In this document: positions 42,727 through 50,553 of the stretch, in pieces | Layout: each line of letters begins with the position of its first letter | Position numbering within the stretch: the stretch's first letter is position 1 | Virus record (IMG/VR): IMGVR_UViG_3300023174_000184 | Location: 1 to 59,965 of that record | Length of the DNA stretch: 59,965 nt | Strand: one strand, 5' to 3' | Source of the DNA: a virus | Program-made: the position numbers and the translations under genes | The notes under the pieces: generated by a model | The model's database searches: none | What the model was told of the DNA's origin: nothing | What the model saw: the letters and a program-made list of their open reading frames with translations, nothing else

Positions 42727-43413
42727 TTAAGTTAAATTTTCATAATCAAGACCCATGCCAATTCCAAAACCTGCTTTTCTAGCATTTTGTCCTTGTAATG
42801 ATAAAACATCATTGGAATCGCTTGTTGCGCCACCACTGAATACTCTTGCTTTCATTGATTCCCACTCATCTTGACCCTTGCCATTTTGTGCTTCTAAATC
42901 AATACCTTGAATTGCTGCTAAAAATTTTTTTTCTTCATATTCTAACTCTCTACGTGATCCAAGAGTTGCAATTAATTCTGGCATAGATAATGACATTTCT
43001 AATTCTTGATAATCTTTCCAAATACCAATTAAAAATACTTCTGCTTCTAATTTTGCTAAATCTAATTCAGACCATGATTGACCACCAGATGTGGCTTGTT
43101 CTTTTACTGGCTCTTCAGATTTTTTATTTATTTTAATTCCAGCAGCAATGTCAACAACTTCATAAATTGTTGGTAGGTCTATATTATCTTCAATATCTGA
43201 AAGTTGTTTAGATATCTTGGGGTAAAACTGCTTCATACAAACTTGCACACATTTTGCTAAGACTGAGATTGATTCATCATCGTCTTTTGCATTTTTTACA
43301 CCTTCAAATACTTCCATAAACTCTCTTAAGTATTTTATTTTAAGTGGAGTTATTTCTATTTCTTTACCGTCCAAAAGTGTAATATTTTTTGATTGATAAA
43401 TATAAGTTGCCAT
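42727..43413 (-). CDS. Tail assembly chaperone, long form (paralogue)
   Basis: 228 residues from the ATG at 43413. Residues 1-105 match the short form; the extra C-terminal part (SELDLAKLEAEVFLIGIWKD, GSRRELEYEEKKFLAAIQG) corresponds to what is normally added by a programmed frameshift (gpGT). Here it is one continuous frame. It follows a strong terminator after the major tail gene, so its expression is set by read-through. Confidence 0.85.
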   Translation of the reverse strand: MATYIYQSKNITLLDGKEIEITPLKIKYLREFMEVFEGVKNAKDDDESISVLAKCVQVCMKQFYPKISKQLSDIEDNIDLPTIYEVVDIAAGIKINKKSEEPVKEQATSGGQSWSELDLAKLEAEVFLIGIWKDYQELEMSLSMPELIATLGSRRELEYEEKKFLAAIQGIDLEAQNGKGQDEWESMKARVFSGGATSDSNDVLSLQGQNARKAGFGIGMGLDYENLT

Positions 43414-43442
43414 TATCTTTAATTGTAGCATAAAACAACAAA

Positions 43443-43467
43443 ACCCACTACCTTTTGGGTAATGGGT
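43443..43467 (-). terminator. Intrinsic terminator after the major tail protein
   Basis: ACCCATTACC (43467-43458) and GGTAGTGGGT (43452-43443) form 10 bp with one G-T pair around CAAAA, followed by TTTTGTTGTTTT. It would leave the major tail gene strongly expressed and lower the chaperones. Confidence 0.88.
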
Positions 43468-43490
43468 CAGTTGTATAATTTATTAAATTA

Positions 43491-44123
43491 TTATGCTGGT
43501 GTCCAAGTACGGTCAACGATCTTTCCATATGAACCAGAAGTATCTTCTGGAAGCAAACGGAATGATACGGCGAACTCTGATGGAGCATCACGCTTTGCTG
43601 ATACTGTTACGTTGTCAATTGACAATGCACGGTATGCTGTGTAAACACGCTCTACATATGCAGAGTCTGCACAGTCGCCTGTTCCTGGTCCAACTGCAAC
43701 GATTCCTCGTTCAACTGGACATTCTCCGATGTCACCTGCAGAAAGGTCAAGAACCTGTCCTGCTGAAGTGCTCTTTGTGCCTGACAACTTGCTTGAAGAA
43801 TATGCAAGAGACAAAAGAAGATTCTCAAGTGTTGCTTCAGCAAATGTTGTTGCAAGGTTAACCTTCATACCCTGCTTATAAAGTTTAGCAACGTCAAGAA
43901 TCTGGTCAACCTTAACTTCACCGAAGTCTGGTTGGAACTGTAGTTCAAGACCGTTCATGGTGTAACCTGCGTTAGTGTAGTCCATTGAATCAGCAAGAGT
44001 ATCCTTGAATGACTTATTAGCACCGAATGATTCTAATGAAGCGTTATCAAGAGTAGTATCTGCGATAAAAAGGGCTGCTGCACCAACGATAATGTTAGTT
44101 GAATTACCACGAGTATATGCCAT
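43491..44123 (-). CDS. Major tail tube protein
   Basis: 210 residues. MAYTRGNSTNIIVGAAALFI at the start; GLELQFQPDFGEVKVDQIL and ATTFAEATLENLLLSLAYSS show the tube beta fold, with C-terminal FAVSFRLLPEDTSGSYG. Higher G+C and favoured codons by eye indicate high expression. Its own extended -10 promoter, ribosome site and terminator make it a one-gene transcription unit. Position before the chaperones is standard. Confidence 0.88.
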   Translation of the reverse strand: MAYTRGNSTNIIVGAAALFIADTTLDNASLESFGANKSFKDTLADSMDYTNAGYTMNGLELQFQPDFGEVKVDQILDVAKLYKQGMKVNLATTFAEATLENLLLSLAYSSSKLSGTKSTSAGQVLDLSAGDIGECPVERGIVAVGPGTGDCADSAYVERVYTAYRALSIDNVTVSAKRDAPSEFAVSFRLLPEDTSGSYGKIVDRTWTPA

Positions 44124-44186
44124 TTATTCACCTCTTTCTTAAAGAATTGATATTAAGTTTTTTTGGCGTTTGTTTCCTCAACCTTA

Positions 44187-44195
44187 ATTATAACA
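44187..44195 (-). promoter_or_regulatory. Extended -10 promoter TGTTATAAT for the major tail gene
   Basis: Directly after the stop of the upstream gene, giving a leader of about 55 nt with GAGGTG before the ATG. -35 is weak. Confidence 0.5.
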
Positions 44196-44201
44196 GTCTT
44201 T

Positions 44202-44750
44202 TTAGTTATAATATGAGTCAGTAGTATGATAATCATACTCAATAATAATCTTATCCCAGTAATTATCCTTAACTGATGACAGTTCTACTAGGTCTCTAGA
44301 TTGATCCACCTGATATACCTTGAAATTATGAAAAAATACATTTTTAGGGATTTCTGTGGTTCCATCATAAAGGGAATTATTTGATACCCATAGGTTAATA
44401 TCTTGGGCTGTTGCATCTTCTCTATCTAAAGCCTCAATAATAACCCTTGAAGCCATTTCTTTTTTATCAAAATTTCCACAGTTAAGCGTATATAGGATTT
44501 GCTCACGCTTAGTTCTATAAAAATGATTTGGTCTAAATCTAATTAATCTATCATATTGAACAAATAATGGATATGACTCCCCAGACCTTGCTTTAAGATC
44601 ATCATAGTACATCGATATATCTCCAGGTTGAACTGGCATGATTGGGGTAAAGTCTGGATTATTTGGAACCAATCCAAAATCAATTAATTGTTGACGAATA
44701 TATCCATTAATAAAAAGTGGTGGTAGTGCAAGTTGCATTGTATTTGCCAT
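44202..44750 (-). CDS. Tail completion/terminator-like protein
   Basis: 182 residues. LALPPLFINGYIRQQLIDFG, GDISMYYDDLKARSGESYPL, and RVIIEALDREDATAQDINLW. Fourth in the connector series before the major tail gene, where siphoviruses place the tail terminator that caps the tube. Named by position and size; no family-specific motif. Confidence 0.6.
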   Translation of the reverse strand: MANTMQLALPPLFINGYIRQQLIDFGLVPNNPDFTPIMPVQPGDISMYYDDLKARSGESYPLFVQYDRLIRFRPNHFYRTKREQILYTLNCGNFDKKEMASRVIIEALDREDATAQDINLWVSNNSLYDGTTEIPKNVFFHNFKVYQVDQSRDLVELSSVKDNYWDKIIIEYDYHTTDSYYN

Positions 44751-44754
44751 AGTC

Positions 44755-45429
44755 TTATTCTACACCAATCCTTGCGTTTGCAATCCATTTAAATCCAGTA
44801 GTCATACCTACTGGTTTTCCACCCTTAGATCCCGCAGCAAAATCTTTTTTATACATTATTGGATTATTGATATATTCATAAAGTCCAGATGAACGTAAAA
44901 ATGACTGCTTAAAATATTTTAACATAAACTCATCAAATATTTTTTCAAAAGATCCTTGAACTTGTGGTCCTCCAGGATCTCTAACTAATACTTCTTTTTT
45001 AGTAAAAATTGTTTGACCATCAATATCAAAAACAAGTACTGAGTTTTTTGGAGAAATTGTTACTGCTTCTCCATTTTCCATAATTGAAGCCTTATTAATA
45101 AATGGTGTTGATGATCCATTAGATACACTTCTTGATTTTTTAAATTGAGATGTAAATGATAAACCTAAATTACTAACAGTATAATTTAAATCATATAGTC
45201 TTGCATTTGGACTTCCAACTTGATACCACTCATAAATGTGATGTAATGCTTTTGGATTCATTCTTGCATTTACATCTATATATTGATACATTGCTTTCAT
45301 GGTTTCATCACCAAGATGTTTTAAAAATATTTTCTTTCCATTTTGTACACCTTCTAAAAAACCATATGAGTATTCAATAATATTATTCATTGTTTTTTCA
45401 AAAGATAGTGTATTAGTTTTAACAATCAT
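44755..45429 (-). CDS. HK97 gp10-like tail completion protein
   Basis: 224 residues with a helical N-terminus (FLEGVQNGKKIFLKHLGDET), a beta part, and a C-terminal helix FDEFMLKYFKQSFLRSSGLY. The order helix-beta-helix and location after the connector fit gp10-like proteins. The start overlaps the preceding stop. Confidence 0.6.
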   Translation of the reverse strand: MIVKTNTLSFEKTMNNIIEYSYGFLEGVQNGKKIFLKHLGDETMKAMYQYIDVNARMNPKALHHIYEWYQVGSPNARLYDLNYTVSNLGLSFTSQFKKSRSVSNGSSTPFINKASIMENGEAVTISPKNSVLVFDIDGQTIFTKKEVLVRDPGGPQVQGSFEKIFDEFMLKYFKQSFLRSSGLYEYINNPIMYKKDFAAGSKGGKPVGMTTGFKWIANARIGVE

Positions 45430-45881
45430 TAACTATAAGCCTCTTGATTTTCAGATCTACGCAAAAGAATTTTATAATATTCAATTGCCCTAAATGGTCC
45501 AAAGAATGGATCTAATGTTGCAATCTCATATATTGTTCCTCTTCCAGATCTTGGTCCAGAAGTTTCTCTATAAATTAAATTATCTGAAGCATCTCTAATA
45601 TTACTAATTAAAATATTATTTGTTGCATTGTTTGATTCTTGAGATGATATTCTTGGATCACTTTTTAGTCTTCCGATTAACTTATTACCATTTTTTAAAA
45701 TCATTTCTGGCTTAATATCTTCACCACTTTGCCTTCCAACAAAAGAAGCATTAAGGCTTATAGTTCTATCATATACCCAAGATTTTTCTGGTTGACCATA
45801 TTTATTTTGTGTGACCAATGGGTAGTAGATATCTGCCTTCATTGGATACATAAAATCTGGGGTATCGCAGCCCATCTCCAT
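45429..45881 (-). CDS. Head-closure (stopper-like) protein
   Basis: 150 residues. PMKADIYYPLVTQNKYGQPE followed by WVYDRTISLNASFVGR resembles stopper proteins (SPP1 gp16/HK97 gp7-like), small beta proteins that seal the connector. Second in the connector series. Moderate certainty. Confidence 0.65.
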   Translation of the reverse strand: MEMGCDTPDFMYPMKADIYYPLVTQNKYGQPEKSWVYDRTISLNASFVGRQSGEDIKPEMILKNGNKLIGRLKSDPRISSQESNNATNNILISNIRDASDNLIYRETSGPRSGRGTIYEIATLDPFFGPFRAIEYYKILLRRSENQEAYS

Positions 45882-46852
45882 TAGATTGCCCTTGGCTTAT
45901 AAACTGAAACAATATATTTTTGTAGAATCTTATCCACAAAGCCATTGCCAGTTCCAGCAAATAATGAAGTATCAAATTTAATATTAAATTGATCTGTTTG
46001 ATATCCAACAACATATTTTTTTGCATAGTCAAGGTTTCCACATTTAATATCTTCAACTAAACGACGAACTGCATCTTGAACATCATGCGGAATAACTTTG
46101 TATCCTGCCTCATAAATAAAAATATAATCTGTGCCTTCAGGAAACATAACTGGTTGATCATAAAGCACGGTATGAGAACTGTCAATAGGAATAGATGCAC
46201 GATATGAATCTGAAAATGCTCTTGGTAACTGTCTTGGACGTTTTTCAGCACGATTAAAATTATTTATTCTTGGAACTGGTTCTTTATAAATTGCAGAACG
46301 GTCCTGTGTAATACCGTATGTAAAACCACCAATTTCTGGAGTATCAGCATCAACATCATATACCAATTCACCATTTTCATAAACCTTAATAATTTTATAC
46401 CCTATATCCCAAAGAGGCATATAGTCTGTTCCTTCTCCAACAACTTCCATAACTGTTTTTTCAAAAATAAAACCTTTTGGTCCAACCATTGAATCAACAA
46501 GACCTCTGGCAAGTTGTTCATATTCTTTGTATTCTGCAATCTCTGTTGCTGTTGTTCCTAAAGTATTTGGATCAACATATGGCTTCATAATATTAAGAAC
46601 ATCTTCAACTACAACATCTCCATATATTGTTCCATCTGGAGTATCATAAATTAATACTGCATAGTTATGATCATATTTAACAAAATCTCCAGTAAGTTCA
46701 TATACAACTTTTGCATCTGCATTAGATGTTAAGACAACTTGAGCCTCAATTGTTTTTGGAGCATTTTCAATTGTAAAAATATATTGCTCATTGGCATCTG
46801 GTACGGAGTATGTAACTGATAAAGGATATGGTGGGAGTCTTAAAATTTGCAT
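45881..46852 (-). CDS. Head-tail connector/adaptor-like protein
   Basis: 323 residues, large for an adaptor. An N-terminal beta domain (RLPPYPLSVTYSVPDANEQY) is followed by a helical part with DVLNIMKPYVD and EYKEYEQLARGLVDSMVG, then beta strands with MEVVGEGTDYMPLWDIGYKI, and a C-terminal helix DVQDAVRRLVEDIKCG. The VGEGTDYxPLWDxGYKII and FPEGTDYIFIYEAGYKVI segments are internal repeats of one another. Probably joins portal and tail. Confidence 0.65.
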   Translation of the reverse strand: MQILRLPPYPLSVTYSVPDANEQYIFTIENAPKTIEAQVVLTSNADAKVVYELTGDFVKYDHNYAVLIYDTPDGTIYGDVVVEDVLNIMKPYVDPNTLGTTATEIAEYKEYEQLARGLVDSMVGPKGFIFEKTVMEVVGEGTDYMPLWDIGYKIIKVYENGELVYDVDADTPEIGGFTYGITQDRSAIYKEPVPRINNFNRAEKRPRQLPRAFSDSYRASIPIDSSHTVLYDQPVMFPEGTDYIFIYEAGYKVIPHDVQDAVRRLVEDIKCGNLDYAKKYVVGYQTDQFNIKFDTSLFAGTGNGFVDKILQKYIVSVYKPRAI

Positions 46853-47292
46853 TATTTGGTACCGTAGTGTCTTGCTACCTCATCAGGAGTTGCTATACGA
46901 ACTGCCTTATGAGTTATCCACTTTTCGGATGCCTCCTTAGATACTATATTGTACCCCAATTCTAATACCCCAACTCCAGTCCAAGATAAATTTCTTGTAG
47001 AGTGTACAGCAACATCATTTTTATTCTTTTTTATTTTTTTTGTTTCAATAACTTGAACTGGTTCTTGTTTTTTAGATATTGCATTAATTACATTTTCAGG
47101 ATTTTTAATTTCTTCTTCAGACTTTGCTTGTTCTTGAACTTTTTTAGCAAGACCACTTTCATTTGAATATTTTTCTAATATAGCAATAATCTGTGCTTTT
47201 TTTACATTACTTTCTAAACTTATTCCATTGTCTTCACAATAAGAACGAAGTTCTAAAACTGTCTTTTTGTTTAAAACATCATAAAGTGACAT
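46852..47292 (-). CDS. Head accessory protein with HeH/SAP-like domain
   Basis: 146 residues. The N-terminal 45 residues (LNKKTVLELRSYCEDNGISL then KKAQIIAILEKY) form a helix-extended-helix like HeH, LEM or SAP domains that can bind DNA. A Lys/Glu linker leads to a C-terminal domain with NLSWTGVGVLELGYNIVS and HKAVRIATPDEVARHY. This last domain is shared with the next gene. Between connector and capsid genes, so likely in the head. Confidence 0.7.
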   Translation of the reverse strand: MSLYDVLNKKTVLELRSYCEDNGISLESNVKKAQIIAILEKYSNESGLAKKVQEQAKSEEEIKNPENVINAISKKQEPVQVIETKKIKKNKNDVAVHSTRNLSWTGVGVLELGYNIVSKEASEKWITHKAVRIATPDEVARHYGTK

Positions 47293-47310
47293 ATTAATTC
47301 CTCCTAGTTC

Positions 47311-47319
47311 ATTATACCA
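47311..47319 (-). promoter_or_regulatory. Extended -10 promoter TGGTATAAT
   Basis: In the gap before the HeH/SAP-like gene; predicted start near 47304, with AGGAGG right at the 5' end. Confidence 0.45.
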
Positions 47320-47336
47320 GAGTAAAGGAATTACAC

Positions 47337-47672
47337 TTACTTAAGGTATGTCTTAATTTCGTCTTTGTTTGCTAAACGAACAGCCTTATGATTTGCAATT
47401 TTTTCATAACGATTTTTGCTAACAAAACTATATCCTTTTGGAATTGTAGATCCGCCTGGAAGTGTCAAACTACGTAGTGTATAAATTGCAATATCTTCTG
47501 CTGAATTATCTTCAAACTTAGATACTGACTCTTCAACCTTTGGTGCTTCTACAACTGGTGCTTCTACAACAGGTGCTTCAACCTTTGGCTCTTCTAATAC
47601 TGGTGCTTCTACAATTGCCTCAACTACTGGAGTCTCAACAACTGGTGCATTTTCATTTTTATTTTCAAACAT
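47337..47672 (-). CDS. Head accessory protein with PVEA repeats
   Basis: 111 residues. An N-terminal Pro/Val/Glu/Ala repeat (about 9-48: PVVEAPVVEAPKVEE) is followed by a C-terminal domain (about 58-111; IYTLRSLTLPGGSTIPKGYS, VSKNRYEKIANHKAVRLANK) that is paralogous to the end of the neighbouring protein. The extended repeat may be a flexible tether on the capsid. Has its own promoter with AGGAGG at the mRNA start. Confidence 0.7.
   Translation of the reverse strand: MFENKNENAPVVETPVVEAIVEAPVLEEPKVEAPVVEAPVVEAPKVEESVSKFEDNSAEDIAIYTLRSLTLPGGSTIPKGYSFVSKNRYEKIANHKAVRLANKDEIKTYLK
47521..47650 (-). repeat. Tandem repeat encoding PVVEAP-type units
   Basis: Imperfect 15-nt repeats (PVVEA, PKVEA, PVLEE) at DNA and protein level. 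Repeat number is likely to vary between related phages. Confidence 0.75.
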
Positions 47673-47688
47673 AATTCCTCCTTGTTAA

Positions 47689-47697
47689 ATTATATCA
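47689..47697 (-). promoter_or_regulatory. Extended -10 promoter TGATATAAT
   Basis: Between the capsid-arm-like gene and the PVEA-repeat gene. The mRNA would start near 47682 at AGGAGG, about 10 nt before the ATG. Confidence 0.45.
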
Positions 47698-47700
47698 TAA

Positions 47701-47934
47701 TTACTTTTTACGACTAGATCTAAACCTACCTTGTGTTGCAAGCCTAATTCCACTTGGATCTCCAGATGGATTAACTGCGTTTGCTCCAGACGTTTCCCCT
47801 AAAATTGCCACACCATTTTGTCCAAGATACTGCTGTGTCATAGGTCCTGATGGACCCATTACTATTGCACCTACTACAACAAATGCTCCCTCTCCATTTA
47901 ATGGATTATTTGCATCTGTACCTGGATATGACAT
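47701..47934 (-). CDS. Stand-alone paralogue of the capsid N-terminal arm
   Basis: 77 residues that match residues 13-82 of the major capsid protein just upstream: YPG (3-5), LNGEGAF (12-18) against LNGQGSF, GETSGANAVNPSGDPSGIRL (46-65) against GVTSGPNAVHPTGTPGGILL, then QGRF against QARRF. It stops where the capsid core begins and ends in a basic tail (RSSRKK). I know no named family. It may be an assembly factor, decoration or minor capsid component; see findings. Confidence 0.8.
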   Translation of the reverse strand: MSYPGTDANNPLNGEGAFVVVGAIVMGPSGPMTQQYLGQNGVAILGETSGANAVNPSGDPSGIRLATQGRFRSSRKK

Positions 47935-47956
47935 AAAACTCCTAAAACTAAATTAA

Positions 47957-47986
47957 GGGGAGGGAGGATATTTCACCGCCCTCCCC
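47957..47986 (-). terminator. Intrinsic terminator after the major capsid gene
   Basis: GGGGAGGG (47986-47979) and CCCTCCCC (47964-47957) form 8 GC-rich bp, extended by GG/CC inside, then a TTAATTTAGTTTT tract. It separates the capsid gene from the arm paralogue. Confidence 0.82.
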
Positions 47987-48007
47987 CTATTTGGTTATAG
48001 ACTTATA

Positions 48008-49141
48008 TTATTCATCTGCTGCAGCGTCTGCGAAAGCAACTGCATCAAGTTCTTCCCACTGAATACCAAAACGAACGAATACTGTGTATTCGATTGTGTC
48101 CTTCTTTGGACGGTATTCACGGTTTACAGTGATATCACGCTGGAATCCCCAGATACGGTTCTGTGGGAATGTCAAATCGACATATCCTGCAGGGTAGTAA
48201 GGAACTTCCTGAACATCAATTCCTAGAACACGAGTTGTACGTGCTCCACCGAATGTCTGTCCTGTACCATCAAGGTATGCCTGACGGTTCTGCGCTGTAC
48301 CAGCAGGAACTGAAGAAAATGCTTCAGCAATTGCATCTGCAAGTGTTCCATTGTACTTTACAATACCCTGGAATGCATCTGTACCAGCATAAAACTTAAG
48401 ATTATTCTTAAGTGCACGGTACTTACGTGGCATTGCAAGGATAATATCCTGCATTACATTTGTGTTCCATGCGTTATCTGTTACTGTAACTATTGATTCG
48501 TGTGCTCCTGAACCATCAGCCTTAGCCTTTTTGATAAAACCATTCATGATTGAAAGGAAGTCACCTGTTGAACCATCGCCATTAATAGCAAGGTCTTCAA
48601 TATCGTTTGCAAATGCGTTAGTCATCAAGCGAACTAGATGATCTTCCAACGCACCTCCTTCAATATTATCTTCAAGTGCTTCTGTTGCTACTTCCCAGTC
48701 AAGACGAATCTTCTTGGTAGTAAGTTCAACCTTAGTAAAAGTTGCACCGACGTTTGTGTAGTTGTATGATGCTTGAGCAGCAGCACGAATTACACGCTCA
48801 CCGACGTTAACCTTATCAAGTTCCATTGTGTTTGCACGCATTGTAACTCTACGTCCATCTTGAGCGAGGACAGTTGCATCCCACACGTAATCAATGAAGC
48901 GACGAGCCTGTTCAGGCAATAGAATACCACCAGGGGTTCCTGTTGGATGTACTGCGTTTGGTCCAGATGTAACTCCTGTGATTGGTGTTGGGATATTTCC
49001 CATTGCACCACCACGAGTAGGAACTGCTCCGCTACCTGAAGTATCTCCTGATGCGAAAGAACCCTGACCGTTTAGTTCAGCGCCTGAGCCACCAGAACCT
49101 GGATAGTTCTTTACGATTTCTGTATTTGTTGTTTCCGACAT
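48008..49141 (-). CDS. Major capsid protein (HK97 fold)
   Basis: 377 residues from the ATG at 49141, set by AGGAGG 8 nt upstream (a GTG three codons earlier is in frame). A Gly/Ser-rich N-terminal arm (1-75) leads to LPEQARRFIDYVWDATVLAQ, the E-loop and spine region, EDLAINGDGSTGD, and C-terminal EYTVFVRFGIQWEELDAVAF. Higher G+C by eye and flanking strong signals indicate very high expression. The arm is duplicated in the next gene. Confidence 0.92.
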   Translation of the reverse strand: MSETTNTEIVKNYPGSGGSGAELNGQGSFASGDTSGSGAVPTRGGAMGNIPTPITGVTSGPNAVHPTGTPGGILLPEQARRFIDYVWDATVLAQDGRRVTMRANTMELDKVNVGERVIRAAAQASYNYTNVGATFTKVELTTKKIRLDWEVATEALEDNIEGGALEDHLVRLMTNAFANDIEDLAINGDGSTGDFLSIMNGFIKKAKADGSGAHESIVTVTDNAWNTNVMQDIILAMPRKYRALKNNLKFYAGTDAFQGIVKYNGTLADAIAEAFSSVPAGTAQNRQAYLDGTGQTFGGARTTRVLGIDVQEVPYYPAGYVDLTFPQNRIWGFQRDITVNREYRPKKDTIEYTVFVRFGIQWEELDAVAFADAAADE

Positions 49142-49163
49142 ATTGTTCACCTCCTAGTGATTA

Positions 49164-49757
49164 TTATCGTTTGAATAGGTCGGTTGATTTGAGGAAACTA
49201 CCGCCCCATAGGGATTTATGAGTAGACATTTCTGCCAACTCCTGCACGATCTCGCCAAGATCGCCAGACTTGCGGAAAGCAGTGTCAGCCTCAACTTTAT
49301 CTACTCGCTTTCCAAACTCATTAAAGTTACCTTGAACATTTGCAACTTCATTTGCTACAGTTTCAACTTTATTGTTGACTGTTGCTAAATTTCCATTTAC
49401 ATCTGCAAGAGACTTTGATAGTTGAGCAACCTGATCGCTAATTGATTTTACGGTTGCTGTTAGGTCGCCAAAGGCATTAGTTAGAGAATCCTTAATGTCT
49501 GCAACAGCAGTGGCAACTGCTTCATCGTCAGACTTTTCTACTGTATGGATTTCTGGTTTAGCATCTGCATCTGAAGGATTATTTGGTGTTTCACCAATAA
49601 TATCTTGGCTATCTACAGCCTCATTGATATCCTTCTTTTCTACTTCTGCTTCTGTCTCTGGAGCAACCTCAACATTTGTAATTTCTTCTGTTGGTGCTTC
49701 TGGTGTAACTTCTTCAGTTACAACATCTTCAACAACTGTTGTTGTTTCATCTGTCAT
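49164..49757 (-). CDS. Nested in-frame scaffold protein (internal start)
   Basis: An ATG at 49757 (residue 253 of the fusion, MTDETTT) is preceded by AAAGGAGG with 8 nt spacing, one of the best ribosome sites in the window, yet inside the gene. It would give a 197-residue acidic and coiled-coil scaffold without protease. This is the arrangement of lambda C/Nu3. The start is inferred from sequence; it is in frame with the fusion. Confidence 0.7.
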   Translation of the reverse strand: MTDETTTVVEDVVTEEVTPEAPTEEITNVEVAPETEAEVEKKDINEAVDSQDIIGETPNNPSDADAKPEIHTVEKSDDEAVATAVADIKDSLTNAFGDLTATVKSISDQVAQLSKSLADVNGNLATVNNKVETVANEVANVQGNFNEFGKRVDKVEADTAFRKSGDLGEIVQELAEMSTHKSLWGGSFLKSTDLFKR

Positions 49758-50513
49758 TGGATTTGCCTCCTTTGTCATCTTAATTGTTCTAATGCCTTTT
49801 GCACTATCAACTAAGAACTTTATTGTTTCTATATTTTCATCATCGTTTTCTACGAAACCAATATTTTTCATTGTCTTGCTACATGTAGGGCAGTCTTCTT
49901 GTGACTCTGGAGACACTCTTACGATGTCATCTGAATTACACCAGTAAACATTGTCAACTACTGCTTTTGATAAATATCCACCCATAACATTTTCCCCATT
50001 AACTTTTTCAATTGAAATAACATTAGCAAATTGGTTTGCTGGACTATCTACAAGAGATAACTCAAATAATTCATATTCTTTAATAACACGAATAGCCTTA
50101 TCAATTTCTACATTAAATTCATCATCAGACTTTGTAATATTTCCACCAATTGAAAAACCAGTTAGTGTTCCATCAAGAACCTTTTCCCAAGTATCTTGTG
50201 CACCCTTTGAAACATATGCTGAAACAAAAACTCCATTATAAAATTTCTTTGTTGATGGATCAAAATACTTATCCTCTTTAAAAGATACTACTTTGCCTAC
50301 TGCTGTTGGTTGATGCATTTCACGCAAATTACCACGAAACTTTTTAAAAGCCTCAAGGCTTGCCTGTGTATCTACAATGTCGCCCTGCTTATCAATATTA
50401 TCTAGTGTTGCAAATCCTGATACAAGGCGACGTTCTTGATCTACCTTGCCAATTGGCATAGAAAATCTTAGATTGTTGCCTTCAGTTGTCCAGTGTGCTT
50501 TATTGATACTCAT
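49164..50513 (-). CDS. Prohead protease fused to scaffold
   Basis: 449 residues. The S78 protease part (1-170) has RRLVSGFATLDNIDKQGD, His67 in MHQPTAVG, Ser121 in LTGFSIGG and ELSLVDSPAN (Asp156). A Cys cluster (Cys192, Cys208, Cys211) follows, then an acidic stretch (about 253-335) and a coiled coil (335-425) typical of scaffolds. The protease matures the capsid; the scaffold guides assembly and is digested. An internal start for the scaffold alone is listed separately. Confidence 0.9.
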   Translation of the reverse strand: MSINKAHWTTEGNNLRFSMPIGKVDQERRLVSGFATLDNIDKQGDIVDTQASLEAFKKFRGNLREMHQPTAVGKVVSFKEDKYFDPSTKKFYNGVFVSAYVSKGAQDTWEKVLDGTLTGFSIGGNITKSDDEFNVEIDKAIRVIKEYELFELSLVDSPANQFANVISIEKVNGENVMGGYLSKAVVDNVYWCNSDDIVRVSPESQEDCPTCSKTMKNIGFVENDDENIETIKFLVDSAKGIRTIKMTKEANPMTDETTTVVEDVVTEEVTPEAPTEEITNVEVAPETEAEVEKKDINEAVDSQDIIGETPNNPSDADAKPEIHTVEKSDDEAVATAVADIKDSLTNAFGDLTATVKSISDQVAQLSKSLADVNGNLATVNNKVETVANEVANVQGNFNEFGKRVDKVEADTAFRKSGDLGEIVQELAEMSTHKSLWGGSFLKSTDLFKR

Positions 50514-50522
50514 ATCAACTCT

Positions 50523-50531
50523 ATTATATCA
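50523..50531 (-). promoter_or_regulatory. Extended -10 promoter TGATATAAT for the protease/scaffold gene
   Basis: The -10 is 9 nt before the ATG (TSS near 50516), so the mRNA is almost leaderless. No good -35. Confidence 0.45.
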
Positions 50532-50553
50532 AATGTTTTCAAGGTTTTCTCAA

